This document shows, piece after piece, positions 1-9,056 of a stretch of 57,339 bases of DNA. The number at the start of each line of letters is the position of its first letter. The first letter of the stretch is position 1. Origin of the DNA: Syntrophomonas sp. GTDB taxonomy: Bacteria; Bacillota; Syntrophomonadia; Syntrophomonadales; Syntrophomonadaceae. The notes beneath the pieces were generated by a model. The model was not told the origin of the DNA, did no database searches, and worked only from the letters and a program-made list of their open reading frames with translations. The position numbers and the translations under genes were made by a program. The stretch is from assembly GCA_016841875.1 (NCBI GenBank), contig JAENYG010000022.1, positions 1-57,339 on the forward strand, read 5' to 3'.

Positions 1-108
1 TTGTTTTAGGGGTTTGCGAGCTTTCTTCTCTTCTCTAAGTGTCAAAGACGGGATTTACCCCGGCTGAGGATAAACAGTCAAGAATTCATAGGGTTCGAAG
101 ACACTTGC

Positions 109-834
109 TTATATGTTTAAGGCTGACAAAACGGCTAGATTCTGGTTTTTCAACAAACAATCAATAAACTGAAACCCGGCCAACCTGAGTTCATTATACA
201 TATCCCAGATAGTACCTGGCTTATCACCCATAGCCTGGTAATTGTCCAGCTGTCTTTGCTTCAATTCAGAAAATGTATAATCCTGACCAAGCTCTACTTT
301 AATACTTTCCAGCATCCACCGGATATAGTTATCGAATTCCCAATCATTGAGGGTAGGTGAATTACACTTAAAAAGATCTCCATTAACGAACACACCCTTG
401 TATTTCAATGCATTTCTAATATCAGTATAAAGCCTCAATCTTTTCTCATACGCAATATGATGCAGAGCAAAACAAGAAACAACTGCATCATACTCCATCT
501 CTTTATAAGGAATCATTCCTTGATTCAGATCATGCTGCAGCACTTGAACATTTGGATTATCTTTAAATCTTTCTTTGCTGATTCCGACCATCTCTTCGGC
601 GAAATCTACCATAACTACCGAACACCCTGGGGCGTACTTTAAAATCTCTTCCGTAACCTGCCCCCATCCGCATCCAATATCCATAATTTTAAGCTGCTCC
701 GGGGGTATTTGGGTGGCTAACCTGGCTATGATGTTTAATATTTCTTTTCGTCCTGGAGCAACTACATCCACCATTTTCATATATTTTTCAGCAGCTCCCA
801 GAGTTTTCCAGCCTTCACCTGACACTTTTATCAC
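109..834 (-). CDS. Class I SAM-dependent methyltransferase
   Basis: A 241-residue Rossmann-type methyltransferase. The SAM-binding motif I DIGCGWG lies at residues 52-58, followed by an acidic loop (VMVDFAEEM) and a motif VVSCFALHHI typical of the methyltransferase type 11/25 families. The substrate cannot be read from the sequence. The start is GTG at 834, preceded by GAGGGG about four bases upstream. It is divergent from the aminotransferase at 1088 and has no obvious operon partner; the 108 bases downstream to the window edge hold no gene. The fold is sure, the role unknown. Confidence 0.85.
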   Translation of the reverse strand: MIKVSGEGWKTLGAAEKYMKMVDVVAPGRKEILNIIARLATQIPPEQLKIMDIGCGWGQVTEEILKYAPGCSVVMVDFAEEMVGISKERFKDNPNVQVLQHDLNQGMIPYKEMEYDAVVSCFALHHIAYEKRLRLYTDIRNALKYKGVFVNGDLFKCNSPTLNDWEFDNYIRWMLESIKVELGQDYTFSELKQRQLDNYQAMGDKPGTIWDMYNELRLAGFQFIDCLLKNQNLAVLSALNI

Positions 835-890
835 CTTTCCCCTCAGGTAAATATCTCCTCTCTCCAGTTTTTTGGCCAGTCTAATTCAAT

Positions 891-919
891 TTGAAGACAC
901 TGTCAATATTAGTTATTAT
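891..919 (+). promoter_or_regulatory. Putative sigma-A promoter upstream of the aminotransferase
   Basis: TTGAAG (891-896) and TATTAT (914-919) are separated by exactly 17 bases in the divergent intergenic region, giving a leader of about 165 bases. A second candidate nearer the gene is TTTACA (1019-1024), 17 bases, TATCAC (1042-1047). Both are matches by eye in AT-rich DNA. Confidence 0.35.
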
Positions 920-1087
920 TCATCTTAATCCCATACCGTACATGCATTCTTACTATATAATAAATAGATTTAATACGGTAATTTATATCAGTGCTGGGCA
1001 AGAACTCTATTCAGACTCTTTACAAATCTGGTAGACTTTGCTATCACCCTTCTATAGAATAAAAAGAAAAAATCAAGGAGCAGAACA

Positions 1088-2248
1088 TTGAATATGAATA
1101 AATTGTCACCATCTTCCCGAGCTGAACAATTATCACCTTTTATTGTTATGGAAGTCCTGGAGAAAGCGCAGGCTATGATGGCTCAGGGTGAAGATATTAT
1201 TCACCTGGAGGTGGGGGAACCGGATTTCGCCACTCCCGAACCAGTCAAAGAAGCAGCCCTGCGGGCTATTAAGCAGGATGATACCCATTATACTCACAGC
1301 CTGGGAAAAATCACATTAAGAGAAGAGATAGCTAACTTCTACTGGAGAAAATACCGGGTGGAGATATCTCCTGAGCAGGTTATGGTAACTTCCGGCACCT
1401 CACCGGGCTTGCTGTTAGTTTTCTCAGCACTACTGGAAAAGGGGGAAGAGATCATTCTTCCCAACCCTTATTATGCATGTTACCCCAACTTTATTCGTTA
1501 TGTGGATGGACAACCGGTATTCGTGCCGGTCAACGAGGAAGATGGGTTCAAATATCGGCCGGAAGATATCAAAAAGCATTTGAGTCCACTTACTCGGGCT
1601 ATCCTGGTTAACTCACCCAGCAATCCTACCGGTTCAGTTTCTAGTGCAGATGATCTTAAGGCACTAGCCAATTTGGATCAAATGATCATATCGGACGAAA
1701 TATATAATGGATTGATTTATGAAGGTGAAGAACACAGTATTTTGGAGTTTACTGACCAGGCTTTTGTTTTCAATGGGTTCTCCAAACTCTACGCCATGAC
1801 TGGTTGGCGCCTGGGATATGTTATTGCTCCCCGTGAATATATACGGGCCATGCAGATAATGCAACAGAACTTCTTTATCTGTGCATCTTCTTTTGCCCAG
1901 GAGGGAGGCATTGCCGCTCTAAGAGATTGTAACAAGGAAGTAAGAGCAATGCTGGCGGTATACGATGAGCGGCGCCGATACTTATTAGAACGGCTCAAAG
2001 AGATGGGTATTGCCACCCGGCATGACCCCAATGGAGCCTTCTATGCCCTGGCCAATGTCAAACAATATACTAATGACTCCTATAACTTTGCTTTTGAAAT
2101 CTTAGAACAGGCCAAAGTAGCTGTAACTCCCGGCATTGATTTTGGCAGCAACTGCGAAGGTTATATTCGTCTTTCCTATGCCAATTCTTTGAGTAATATA
2201 AAAGAAGGTCTGGATCGTTTGGAGACTTTCTTAACTAATCGCGGATAA
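1088..2248 (+). CDS. PLP-dependent class I/II aminotransferase
   Basis: A 386-residue fold-type I aminotransferase of the aspartate/aromatic type. Visible motifs are EVGEPDF near residue 41, the N-P-T-G element with Asn179, Asp203 in SDEIY, the Schiff-base Lys233 in FSKLYAMTGWRLGY, and a C-terminal YIRLSYANS that carries the substrate carboxylate-binding Arg. It transfers an amino group between an amino acid and a 2-oxoacid; the specificity cannot be fixed. The TTG at 1088 is preferred because AAGGAG lies seven bases upstream; the in-frame ATG at 1094 is 13 bases away. It is followed after about 20 bases by a reductase, so the two are probably co-transcribed. Confidence 0.9.
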   Translation: MNMNKLSPSSRAEQLSPFIVMEVLEKAQAMMAQGEDIIHLEVGEPDFATPEPVKEAALRAIKQDDTHYTHSLGKITLREEIANFYWRKYRVEISPEQVMVTSGTSPGLLLVFSALLEKGEEIILPNPYYACYPNFIRYVDGQPVFVPVNEEDGFKYRPEDIKKHLSPLTRAILVNSPSNPTGSVSSADDLKALANLDQMIISDEIYNGLIYEGEEHSILEFTDQAFVFNGFSKLYAMTGWRLGYVIAPREYIRAMQIMQQNFFICASSFAQEGGIAALRDCNKEVRAMLAVYDERRRYLLERLKEMGIATRHDPNGAFYALANVKQYTNDSYNFAFEILEQAKVAVTPGIDFGSNCEGYIRLSYANSLSNIKEGLDRLETFLTNRG

Positions 2249-2270
2249 CTATGATAGGGGGACTTCATTG

Positions 2271-3212
2271 ATGATAAACAGAATTTCCATAGTTGGTATG
2301 GGAGCGATCGGATGTGCCTATGCTGAACAGATTATCAAAACGCTTCCGAGCGAAAATATAAGTGTCATAGCAGATGGTGACCGGGCCAGACGCTATAAAG
2401 AAAACGGGATTAGTATAAACGGTCATAATTATAAATTTAAAATTGTCGATCCTACCGAAGAATGTGATCCAGCCGACTTATTGATATTCAGTGTAAAGTT
2501 TCATCAGCTTGATGAAGCTATAGAAGAAGCCAAATTCCATGTAGGGCCAAATACCATTATCATATCGCTGCTTAATGGTATAAGCAGTGAAGACATTATT
2601 GCAAGACGCTTCGGTATGGAAAAGGTTCTTTATGCACTCAATGCAGGTATTGATGCGCAGCGTGTGGGAGATGAGGTAATCTCACACCGTCTCGGCACCA
2701 CCTATATTGGTGAAAAGATGAATAGTCCCGGGTCTTATTCGGAAAAAGTACTCCAACTCAAGGAGTTTTGTGATAACACCAGTATTGATCATATTATCCC
2801 GGATTCCATGATCAAGACCCTGTGGTGGAAATTCATGCTCAATGTAGGGGTGAATCAGACCTCGGCTGTATTCAGAGTTCCGTATGGAATAGTACGGCAG
2901 GTCCCTGAATTGCGCAGGCTAATGGTAGATGCCATGCAGGAAGTAGTTGAGGTATCTAAAAAAGCCGGTATTAACCTCACTCAGGATGACCTTAACGAGT
3001 GCCTGCGGGTAATCGATGACCTGACACCAACTGGCAAGACTTCTATGTGCCAGGACGTAGAAGCTTCACGGCAAACCGAAGTGGATATATTTGCCGGTAC
3101 GGTAGTGGAGCTGGGCAAGAAATATGGCGTGCCCACGCCGGTCAATGATATGCTGCTGCGTATCATCAAGGCTGCAGAAGACATATTTCGTTACAATTCT
3201 CTTAATATGTGA
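2271..3212 (+). CDS. Ketopantoate reductase-like (ApbA/PanE family) oxidoreductase
   Basis: About 313 residues with an N-terminal NAD(P)-binding GMGAIG motif right at the start, and a C-terminal helical domain with TLWWKFMLNVGVNQTSAV. The Lys and two Asn in that stretch match the catalytic and substrate-binding residues of 2-dehydropantoate 2-reductases. True PanE makes pantoate for coenzyme A, but this family has many paralogues reducing other 2-oxoacids and there are no pan genes nearby. AGGGGG at 2256-2261 lies nine bases before ATG 2271 and six before an in-frame TTG at 2268, so either start is possible. It is likely in one operon with the upstream aminotransferase; both could act on 2-oxoacids. 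Confidence 0.8.
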   Translation: MINRISIVGMGAIGCAYAEQIIKTLPSENISVIADGDRARRYKENGISINGHNYKFKIVDPTEECDPADLLIFSVKFHQLDEAIEEAKFHVGPNTIIISLLNGISSEDIIARRFGMEKVLYALNAGIDAQRVGDEVISHRLGTTYIGEKMNSPGSYSEKVLQLKEFCDNTSIDHIIPDSMIKTLWWKFMLNVGVNQTSAVFRVPYGIVRQVPELRRLMVDAMQEVVEVSKKAGINLTQDDLNECLRVIDDLTPTGKTSMCQDVEASRQTEVDIFAGTVVELGKKYGVPTPVNDMLLRIIKAAEDIFRYNSLNM

Positions 3213-3232
3213 TGCCCGAGCCACAGACTGAC

Positions 3233-3257
3233 TTCAGGCAGGAATCATCTGCCTGAA
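3233..3257. other. Intergenic 9-bp perfect hairpin
   Basis: TTCAGGCAG (3233-3241), a seven-base loop and CTGCCTGAA (3249-3257) form a perfect stem 21 bases after the reductase stop. No T-tract follows, so it may be a processing signal or weak end of transcript rather than a standard terminator. The rest of 3213-3443 shows nothing else I can name. Confidence 0.4.
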
Positions 3258-3443
3258 AGTAATGATCAGCCTGTAATACTACTCGCCTTATAAAGAATCC
3301 CGTCTGAAGTCTTTTATGATATTTAAGAACTTAACCTGTCCTTTGCTCCTTACCAGGATATAGGCAAATACTCGGTTTGGCGCATGGACAGGGGAAAATT
3401 GGGAAAAGCTATACCCAGCTATTTACAGGGAAGAGGTCGGTAA

Positions 3444-6164
3444 ATGCTGGGGCAGTTATTCAGATTTGGGATTAGCGGCATATTCAATACAGTAATAGAT
3501 TTTGGTATTTTTAATTTCCTGGTATATATAAGCGGGGTCCATAGCGGAATACTGCTGGCTTTGATAAACACTACAGCAGTTAGCATTGCTGCTGTGAACA
3601 GTTATTTTCTGAACCGTTCCTGGACTTTCAACTCACTTGAATGCAGTAAATCCCAATTTATCCGTTTTTTCTTGGCTACCGCTGTCGGTATCTTGATCAA
3701 CAGTATGGTAGTCACAGGTGCTGGCAGCCTGACCGGGCTGACGGCTGTTTCATATTATGCGGTACTCAATGGCGGCAAATTAGCAGCTGCTGTTATTTCT
3801 GCGTCCTGGAATTTCTTTTCTTATCGCCACTGGGTATTTCCAGCAGCCAATAAGGCTTTTCCGCATATGCATCAAGACTATACCAGGGATCTGGTCAGTG
3901 TGATAATACCTGCCTATAATGAAGCAAAGCGTCTTCCTCCCCGCCTGCAAAATTTGGCCGGCGTTCTTCCCACCCTTTTCCCGGTGGAAATACTGGTGGT
4001 AGATGACGGCAGCAGGGATGATACTCTAACTGCTGTTCAGGAGATAGCGTATAAATATCCGGTTATCAAGTGCTTAAGTTACGTTCCTAACTGCGGTAAA
4101 GGGAAAGCCGTTCAAACCGGAATCCTGGCCTCCAGGGGACAGTTCTTGATATATACTGATGCTGATGACACCTTTACCGTGGAGCATATCAAGGCAGTGG
4201 TGGATGAGCTGCGATCAGGCCGGGATATGGTGATTGCCTGCCGACGCACCACAGATCACCGACGCCTGCAGGGTGAATCTCATCTGCGTACTACCATGGG
4301 CAAGGTTTTTAATTATCTGGTACAGCTCTTTTTACTGCCCGGAATTAAAGATACCCAGTGTGGGCTGAAAGGGTTTCAGCGTACAGCGGCCTGCAAACTA
4401 TTCCCCCGGCAGACTATACAGCGTTTCGCGTTTGATGTAGAATTACTGGCTCTGGCCCGCAGTCAGGGACTGGAAGTGGCGGAGCTTCCAGTTGCTGCAC
4501 TGGACTGTACCGGAAGCCAGGTCAACTGCTGGCTTTCACCTCTGCAGATGTGCTGGGATCTGCTGAAAGTAAAAACCTATTTACTTACTAACCGTTACGG
4601 GCTGCCGGGTGGTAATCAGCCTATGCTTCAGTTATTAGCAGTTGGGTCACTTTTTACAGCCGCCCTGGTGGTACGCATTCCCTGGTTGTGGGAAGTACCC
4701 CGTTTTATAGATGAGCTGAAAGAAGTCCAGCTCGCATATCAAATTTACAGTGGTGAAGTTTACCCGCTGCACAATATGGCCCATGATATCGGCTCACTGC
4801 ACAATTACATCCTGGCGGGTTGGTTTAAACTGCTGGGACCCAGCATATACTGGCCCCGTCTGTATGTAGCTGTAACGGCTGCTTTAACGGTGGTATTAAT
4901 TTATCAACTGGCCCGACGGATGTATGGGCAAACAGCAGCTCTTCTGGCAGCTGGTTTACTGCTTACCAATGGCATGCATATACTGGTCACCCATATGGCC
5001 TGGTCTAACTGCACCACGCCTTTTTTCTTTACCCTGGCCTTAATAGCGGCTCTGGCAGCTGAACAAAAGAAGTCAGGCTGGTGGCTCATAGTCTCCGGGT
5101 TTCTATGGGCTATTGCTTTACAGACCCATTCATCAATAATAATATTTGTGCTGGTGGCCCTGGTCTATGTTCTCCGTCCGGCCTTCCGCCAGGAAACCGG
5201 AATTACCTGGCGTTTCTATACCCTTTCTGCGGCAGCATTCATAGCCGGTTATGCAAACATGATATATTTTAATATCATTACCCTGGGAGGCAGTTTCCGC
5301 TGGCTGACTTTTAAATCATACGCCTTGGAGACTGATCTCGGGATAAACAGCTACCTGAGCAATTTAGCCCGGCTCCTGCTTGAGCTGCTGCGCAGCTTGA
5401 GTTCAACTTATACTACCTATGACAATCTGCTCCAGTACTTCCTGCACCCGGCTATTCTGCTGCTCACCATGCTGCTCGGTTCCGGTATATATTTCACTTT
5501 GAAATCTAAATCCAAGCTTCTGGTCTGGCTGCTGCTGGGTGGCATTTTAATAATACCCACCGTCAATGAACGCTATGCTTTTTATATTTCCACCCGTTAT
5601 ATAATGCCTTTGCTTATTTTGTCGATACTGCTTTCATCTGTAGGGGCGGTACAATTATTTGAATATGGCAAAAAACACTTTCTGCCCCGCAACATCAATC
5701 CGGCACTGGCTGCCGCCGCCGTACTGTTAGTCATGCTGCAGTTGTATCCCTTTTATAATTACTGCAGCAGCGTTGCTGATACCAATGCTTCCAATCGGAT
5801 GGCTCTTAGTATAGTAAACCTGGCCGGTGATTTTTCATATGATGGACAGACGACTATAGTGATAGATGATAAGCTGGGGCTGGAAAATGAACCTCTTCCT
5901 TATCTGTTTACCCTCAGACAGCAGCCCTTTGAAGTTGTAGATACCGAACAAGGCCTGCTTAAAGAATGGATAAGCTGTTTTCAGACATGCCGTAGCGGGG
6001 AATTAATAGCAGTTATGAATGAGAATACTTTTGAAGAATTCAAGGGATGGCTGGCACCGACCAATGTATCCTGTCTGAGCTCCAAAATAGTAATCCCCGC
6101 CCCTTCCAATACAGAGCGCAGAGTCTATGTAGTGGTCATGAAGCGGGATGCTGAGTCTAAATAA
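3444..6164 (+). CDS. GtrA / GT2 / GT-C triple-domain membrane glycosyltransferase fusion
   Basis: A 906-residue protein joining three activities usually encoded separately. Residues 1-135 are a GtrA-like four-helix membrane domain (LFRFGISG start, SYFLNRSWTF). Residues about 150-385 are a family 2 glycosyltransferase of the dolichol-phosphate-sugar synthase type, with VSVIIPAYNE at 151, VVDDGS at 185-190, a D239-A-D241 metal motif, and DTQCGLKGF. Residues about 390-900 hold many membrane helices with an acidic Asp-Glu pair (423-424) in the first loop, as in GT-C (ArnT/PMT) enzymes that use polyprenyl-phosphate sugars. I infer that one chain charges undecaprenyl phosphate with a sugar, helps flip it and transfers it outside. 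The start ATG has AAGAGG upstream. Acceptor and sugar are unknown. No similar genes flank it. Confidence 0.85.
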   Translation: MLGQLFRFGISGIFNTVIDFGIFNFLVYISGVHSGILLALINTTAVSIAAVNSYFLNRSWTFNSLECSKSQFIRFFLATAVGILINSMVVTGAGSLTGLTAVSYYAVLNGGKLAAAVISASWNFFSYRHWVFPAANKAFPHMHQDYTRDLVSVIIPAYNEAKRLPPRLQNLAGVLPTLFPVEILVVDDGSRDDTLTAVQEIAYKYPVIKCLSYVPNCGKGKAVQTGILASRGQFLIYTDADDTFTVEHIKAVVDELRSGRDMVIACRRTTDHRRLQGESHLRTTMGKVFNYLVQLFLLPGIKDTQCGLKGFQRTAACKLFPRQTIQRFAFDVELLALARSQGLEVAELPVAALDCTGSQVNCWLSPLQMCWDLLKVKTYLLTNRYGLPGGNQPMLQLLAVGSLFTAALVVRIPWLWEVPRFIDELKEVQLAYQIYSGEVYPLHNMAHDIGSLHNYILAGWFKLLGPSIYWPRLYVAVTAALTVVLIYQLARRMYGQTAALLAAGLLLTNGMHILVTHMAWSNCTTPFFFTLALIAALAAEQKKSGWWLIVSGFLWAIALQTHSSIIIFVLVALVYVLRPAFRQETGITWRFYTLSAAAFIAGYANMIYFNIITLGGSFRWLTFKSYALETDLGINSYLSNLARLLLELLRSLSSTYTTYDNLLQYFLHPAILLLTMLLGSGIYFTLKSKSKLLVWLLLGGILIIPTVNERYAFYISTRYIMPLLILSILLSSVGAVQLFEYGKKHFLPRNINPALAAAAVLLVMLQLYPFYNYCSSVADTNASNRMALSIVNLAGDFSYDGQTTIVIDDKLGLENEPLPYLFTLRQQPFEVVDTEQGLLKEWISCFQTCRSGELIAVMNENTFEEFKGWLAPTNVSCLSSKIVIPAPSNTERRVYVVVMKRDAESK

Positions 6165-6229
6165 GTATATCCCCCTGAGTCGTAAGTTAATAAGCCGAAA
6201 ACCTGATATTGTTTAAGAAACATGCGGCA

Positions 6230-6305
6230 CTGGGACGCGGGGACAGGTCCCTTGTCCCATTTAACCAATAATTGGTGGGACAAGGGACCTGTCCCCGCGT
6301 CCCAG
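6230..6305. repeat. 76-nt near-perfect palindrome (family A-like)
   Basis: A perfect 30-bp inverted repeat (6230-6259 and 6276-6305) encloses a 16-base loop that itself holds ACCAAT-A-ATTGGT. The stem carries the core GGGGACAGGTCCC. It lies between two convergent genes, the fusion glycosyltransferase and rnr, where it could also stop transcription from both sides, although no T-tract follows. Its layout resembles the GGGGACGGTTCT elements elsewhere in the window, so I treat it as a relative. Confidence 0.8.
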
Positions 6306-6323
6306 GAGCTTCCGGTGCTTAGT

Positions 6324-8438
6324 TTAAGGGATCAGTTCGAAATCTATTTTGGCTTCGTTGACGTCGACTTTAACCAGCAGTACTTTCACTACGTCCCCGA
6401 TGGAGAATTTCCGGCCGGTGTGGTTGCCTGTTAATGTATAGTTACGGTCATTAAAGACATAATAATCGTCGGCGATAGAGGATATGTGAACCAATCCTTC
6501 TACGGTATTGGGCAGTTCAACAAAGAACCCGAATGATAGTACGGAGGAGATTTTTCCGGTAAATTCTTCCCCTACAAAAGGCTCCATGTACTGGGCTTTT
6601 TTGATACTGACCAGTTCTCGTTCCGCTTCTTCGGCTTTTATCTCCTGCATTGTCGAATGTTCACCGTATTCCACCATCTTGGCTGTTAAACTGGCCTTCT
6701 TGCGTTCACTGATGCTGTGAGCCAGCATCAGGCTCAAGACCCGGTGTACGATCAGATCCGGATAACGCCGGATCGGACTGGTAAAGTGGCAGTAGTATTC
6801 CGAAGCCAGGCCGAAGTGGCCCAGGGCCTGGGGCACATAACGGGCGTGTTTCATGGACCGCAAAATCATCAAGGAAATCATCTGTTCCTCCGGGCGGCCT
6901 TTTATGTCTTCCAGGACTTTCTGGAACAAACGGGATTGTATTTTTCGACCTTTTATCTGGTGTCCAAACACTCCCAGCACATGATTCAATTTAACCAGGG
7001 CCTCTTCATCCGGATTTTCGTGAACCCGGTATAGTATGGGCAGCTCCTGCTTATACATATGCTCTGCTACGGTCTCATTAGCTTTTATCATGAAGTCCTC
7101 GATCAGCTTTTCTCCCTCACCCTGCTCGCGGCGTTTTATTTCTATAGGTACCCCGTTATCATCAACGATCACTTTGGATTCGGGGAAGTCAAAGTCCAGC
7201 ATGCCTCGCGCCATTCTCTCAGCTCTAATAATATCGGCCAGTTCTTTCATGAGGAAAAAGTTGTCTATATAATCCCGGTAGCGGTCCTTCAACCCGCCGT
7301 CCTCACCGGCCAGGATCTTATTCACATCGCTGTAAGTCATGCGTTCTTTAACATTTATCACCGACTTGCGAATCTCATAATTAAATACTTGTCCCTGCTG
7401 GTCTATATCCATGATGCAGCTGAGGGCCAGACGATCCTGTTTGGCATTTAGACTGCATATATCATTAGACAGCTGCGGCGGCAGCATGGGCAGTACTCTA
7501 TTGATAAGGTAGACGCTGGTTCCTCTTTTGCAGGCTTCTTTATCCAACTTGCTGTCTTCCCGCACGTAATGGGATACATCGGCGATGTGTACTCCCAGGC
7601 GGTAACCACCTGCTATTTTTTCCACCGATACCGCATCATCCAGGTCTTTGGCATCTTCCCCATCGATAGTGACCATGGATACATTTCTCAAATCCAGCCT
7701 TTTACGTGTTTCCGCTTCAGAAACTGACTGGGCCGAAGCTTGCACTGCTTCCTCCAGTACACTTTCGGGAAATTCGGTGGCTAGTCCGTGTTTTTTGATC
7801 ACTACCTGCACATCCAGGCCGGGCTGGCCCTTTTTCCCCAGGACCTCCAGGATTTTTCCCTCGGCAATCCCTTTTTTATCCGGCCAGGAAGTGATGCTGA
7901 CCAGTACTTTGTCGCCGGGATTCACTTTTAGCTTACGGGTACGGCTCACTGTAATAGGATATATCTGCCGGGAATCATCCGGTATCACCTGCAGCGAGTG
8001 TTTTCCCCGTTCATAGGTGCCTACCAGTTCCTTATTGGCCCGATTGATCACTCTCACTACTTCACCTTCGGGACGCCTTGAATCTTCATTACTGCGCTGG
8101 TACACCCTTACCAGGACCTTGTCATGGTGCATAGCACCGTTCAAGTTCCTGCCATACACAAAAATATCGGGAGCATCCGGTTGATCAAGGATAATGAATC
8201 CATATCCGCGCTGGCTCAAGTTTATTACTCCTTTGGCCAGGTTCATTTGATCAGGCAGGCCATACTTTTTTTTGCGGGTCTTGATTATGTCACCCTGTTT
8301 TTCTAATGTCCCCAGTACTCGCGAGAATTTGCCTTCTTCTTCGGCCTGTATCTCGAATACTTCCATCAAGTCAGTATAACTGAGCGGGTGATACGAATCC
8401 TGCCGCATATATTCCAAAACTGTATTTTTGTTTACCAT
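6324..8438 (-). CDS. rnr: Ribonuclease R (RNase II/RNB-family 3'-5' exoribonuclease)
   Basis: At 704 residues this has the full RNase R plan: an N-terminal helix-turn-helix, two cold-shock/OB domains (about 80-220), the RNB catalytic domain with its acidic cluster in TIDGEDAKDLDDAVS near residue 255, and a C-terminal S1 domain. It degrades structured RNA processively and acts in RNA turnover and trans-translation clean-up. AAGGAGG precedes ATG 8438 at good spacing. In Bacillus the order is secG-esterase-rnr-smpB; here secG and the esterase lie upstream but smpB does not follow, the region downstream being taken by the palindrome at 6230. Confidence 0.95.
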   Translation of the reverse strand: MVNKNTVLEYMRQDSYHPLSYTDLMEVFEIQAEEEGKFSRVLGTLEKQGDIIKTRKKKYGLPDQMNLAKGVINLSQRGYGFIILDQPDAPDIFVYGRNLNGAMHHDKVLVRVYQRSNEDSRRPEGEVVRVINRANKELVGTYERGKHSLQVIPDDSRQIYPITVSRTRKLKVNPGDKVLVSITSWPDKKGIAEGKILEVLGKKGQPGLDVQVVIKKHGLATEFPESVLEEAVQASAQSVSEAETRKRLDLRNVSMVTIDGEDAKDLDDAVSVEKIAGGYRLGVHIADVSHYVREDSKLDKEACKRGTSVYLINRVLPMLPPQLSNDICSLNAKQDRLALSCIMDIDQQGQVFNYEIRKSVINVKERMTYSDVNKILAGEDGGLKDRYRDYIDNFFLMKELADIIRAERMARGMLDFDFPESKVIVDDNGVPIEIKRREQGEGEKLIEDFMIKANETVAEHMYKQELPILYRVHENPDEEALVKLNHVLGVFGHQIKGRKIQSRLFQKVLEDIKGRPEEQMISLMILRSMKHARYVPQALGHFGLASEYYCHFTSPIRRYPDLIVHRVLSLMLAHSISERKKASLTAKMVEYGEHSTMQEIKAEEAERELVSIKKAQYMEPFVGEEFTGKISSVLSFGFFVELPNTVEGLVHISSIADDYYVFNDRNYTLTGNHTGRKFSIGDVVKVLLVKVDVNEAKIDFELIP

Positions 8439-8502
8439 AAAATCCTCCTTGCCAGTTGATTGGCATTTATATTATTATTTCCTTATTCACCTGTAGATTA
8501 AT

Positions 8503-9054
8503 CTACAAACCTATATCGGCAGCAATTTTTTTCATGCTCTGCAGACCCAGATCCAGGAATTCTTCCAGTTCCAGACCCAGTTCACTGCAGGTTTGCATCT
8601 GTTCTCGGCTGGCACCTTTAGCAAAAGCCTTTTCTTTAAAGCGCTTTTTTAATGATTTTAGCTGTACTTCCTCCAGTTTTTTATCCGGTCTAACCAGTGC
8701 TGCTGCAGTGATAAACCCGCTGACCGGATCGGCTGCGTACAAAGCATGGTCAAGCAGGCTCTTCCTTTCCAGTCCGTGAACCTCATTATGTACTTTGACT
8801 GCATAAACGATATCCTCGGGCAGACCATTTTCGGTCAATATCTCGGCTCCCATGAGTGAATGGCGGTGAAAATCGTCGGCAGTAAAATCATAATCAATAT
8901 CGTGTAAAAGCCCGGCCAGGCCAAATTTTTCTATGTCTTCTCCCATTCTCTCGGCAATTCTTCTCATGATGGTTTCAACTGCCAGGGAATGGTTGATAAG
9001 GTTTTCACTTTTCAAGTGCTGCTTGAGCAGTTCCAGAGCTTCATTTCTATTCAT
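8503..9054 (-). CDS. HD-domain (HDIG-type) hydrolase
   Basis: A 183-residue HD-domain protein. The metal-binding His and the HD doublet are seen as NHSLAVE near residue 21 and GLLHDIDYD near residue 48, with further His in HRHSLMGAE and KVHNEVHG. Such small HD proteins are phosphohydrolases of nucleotides or other phosphate esters, but the substrate cannot be read here. It lies two bases below the esterase stop and 64 bases above rnr, so it is probably in one transcript with them. Confidence 0.8.
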   Translation of the reverse strand: MNRNEALELLKQHLKSENLINHSLAVETIMRRIAERMGEDIEKFGLAGLLHDIDYDFTADDFHRHSLMGAEILTENGLPEDIVYAVKVHNEVHGLERKSLLDHALYAADPVSGFITAAALVRPDKKLEEVQLKSLKKRFKEKAFAKGASREQMQTCSELGLELEEFLDLGLQSMKKIAADIGL

Positions 9055-9056
9055 TT

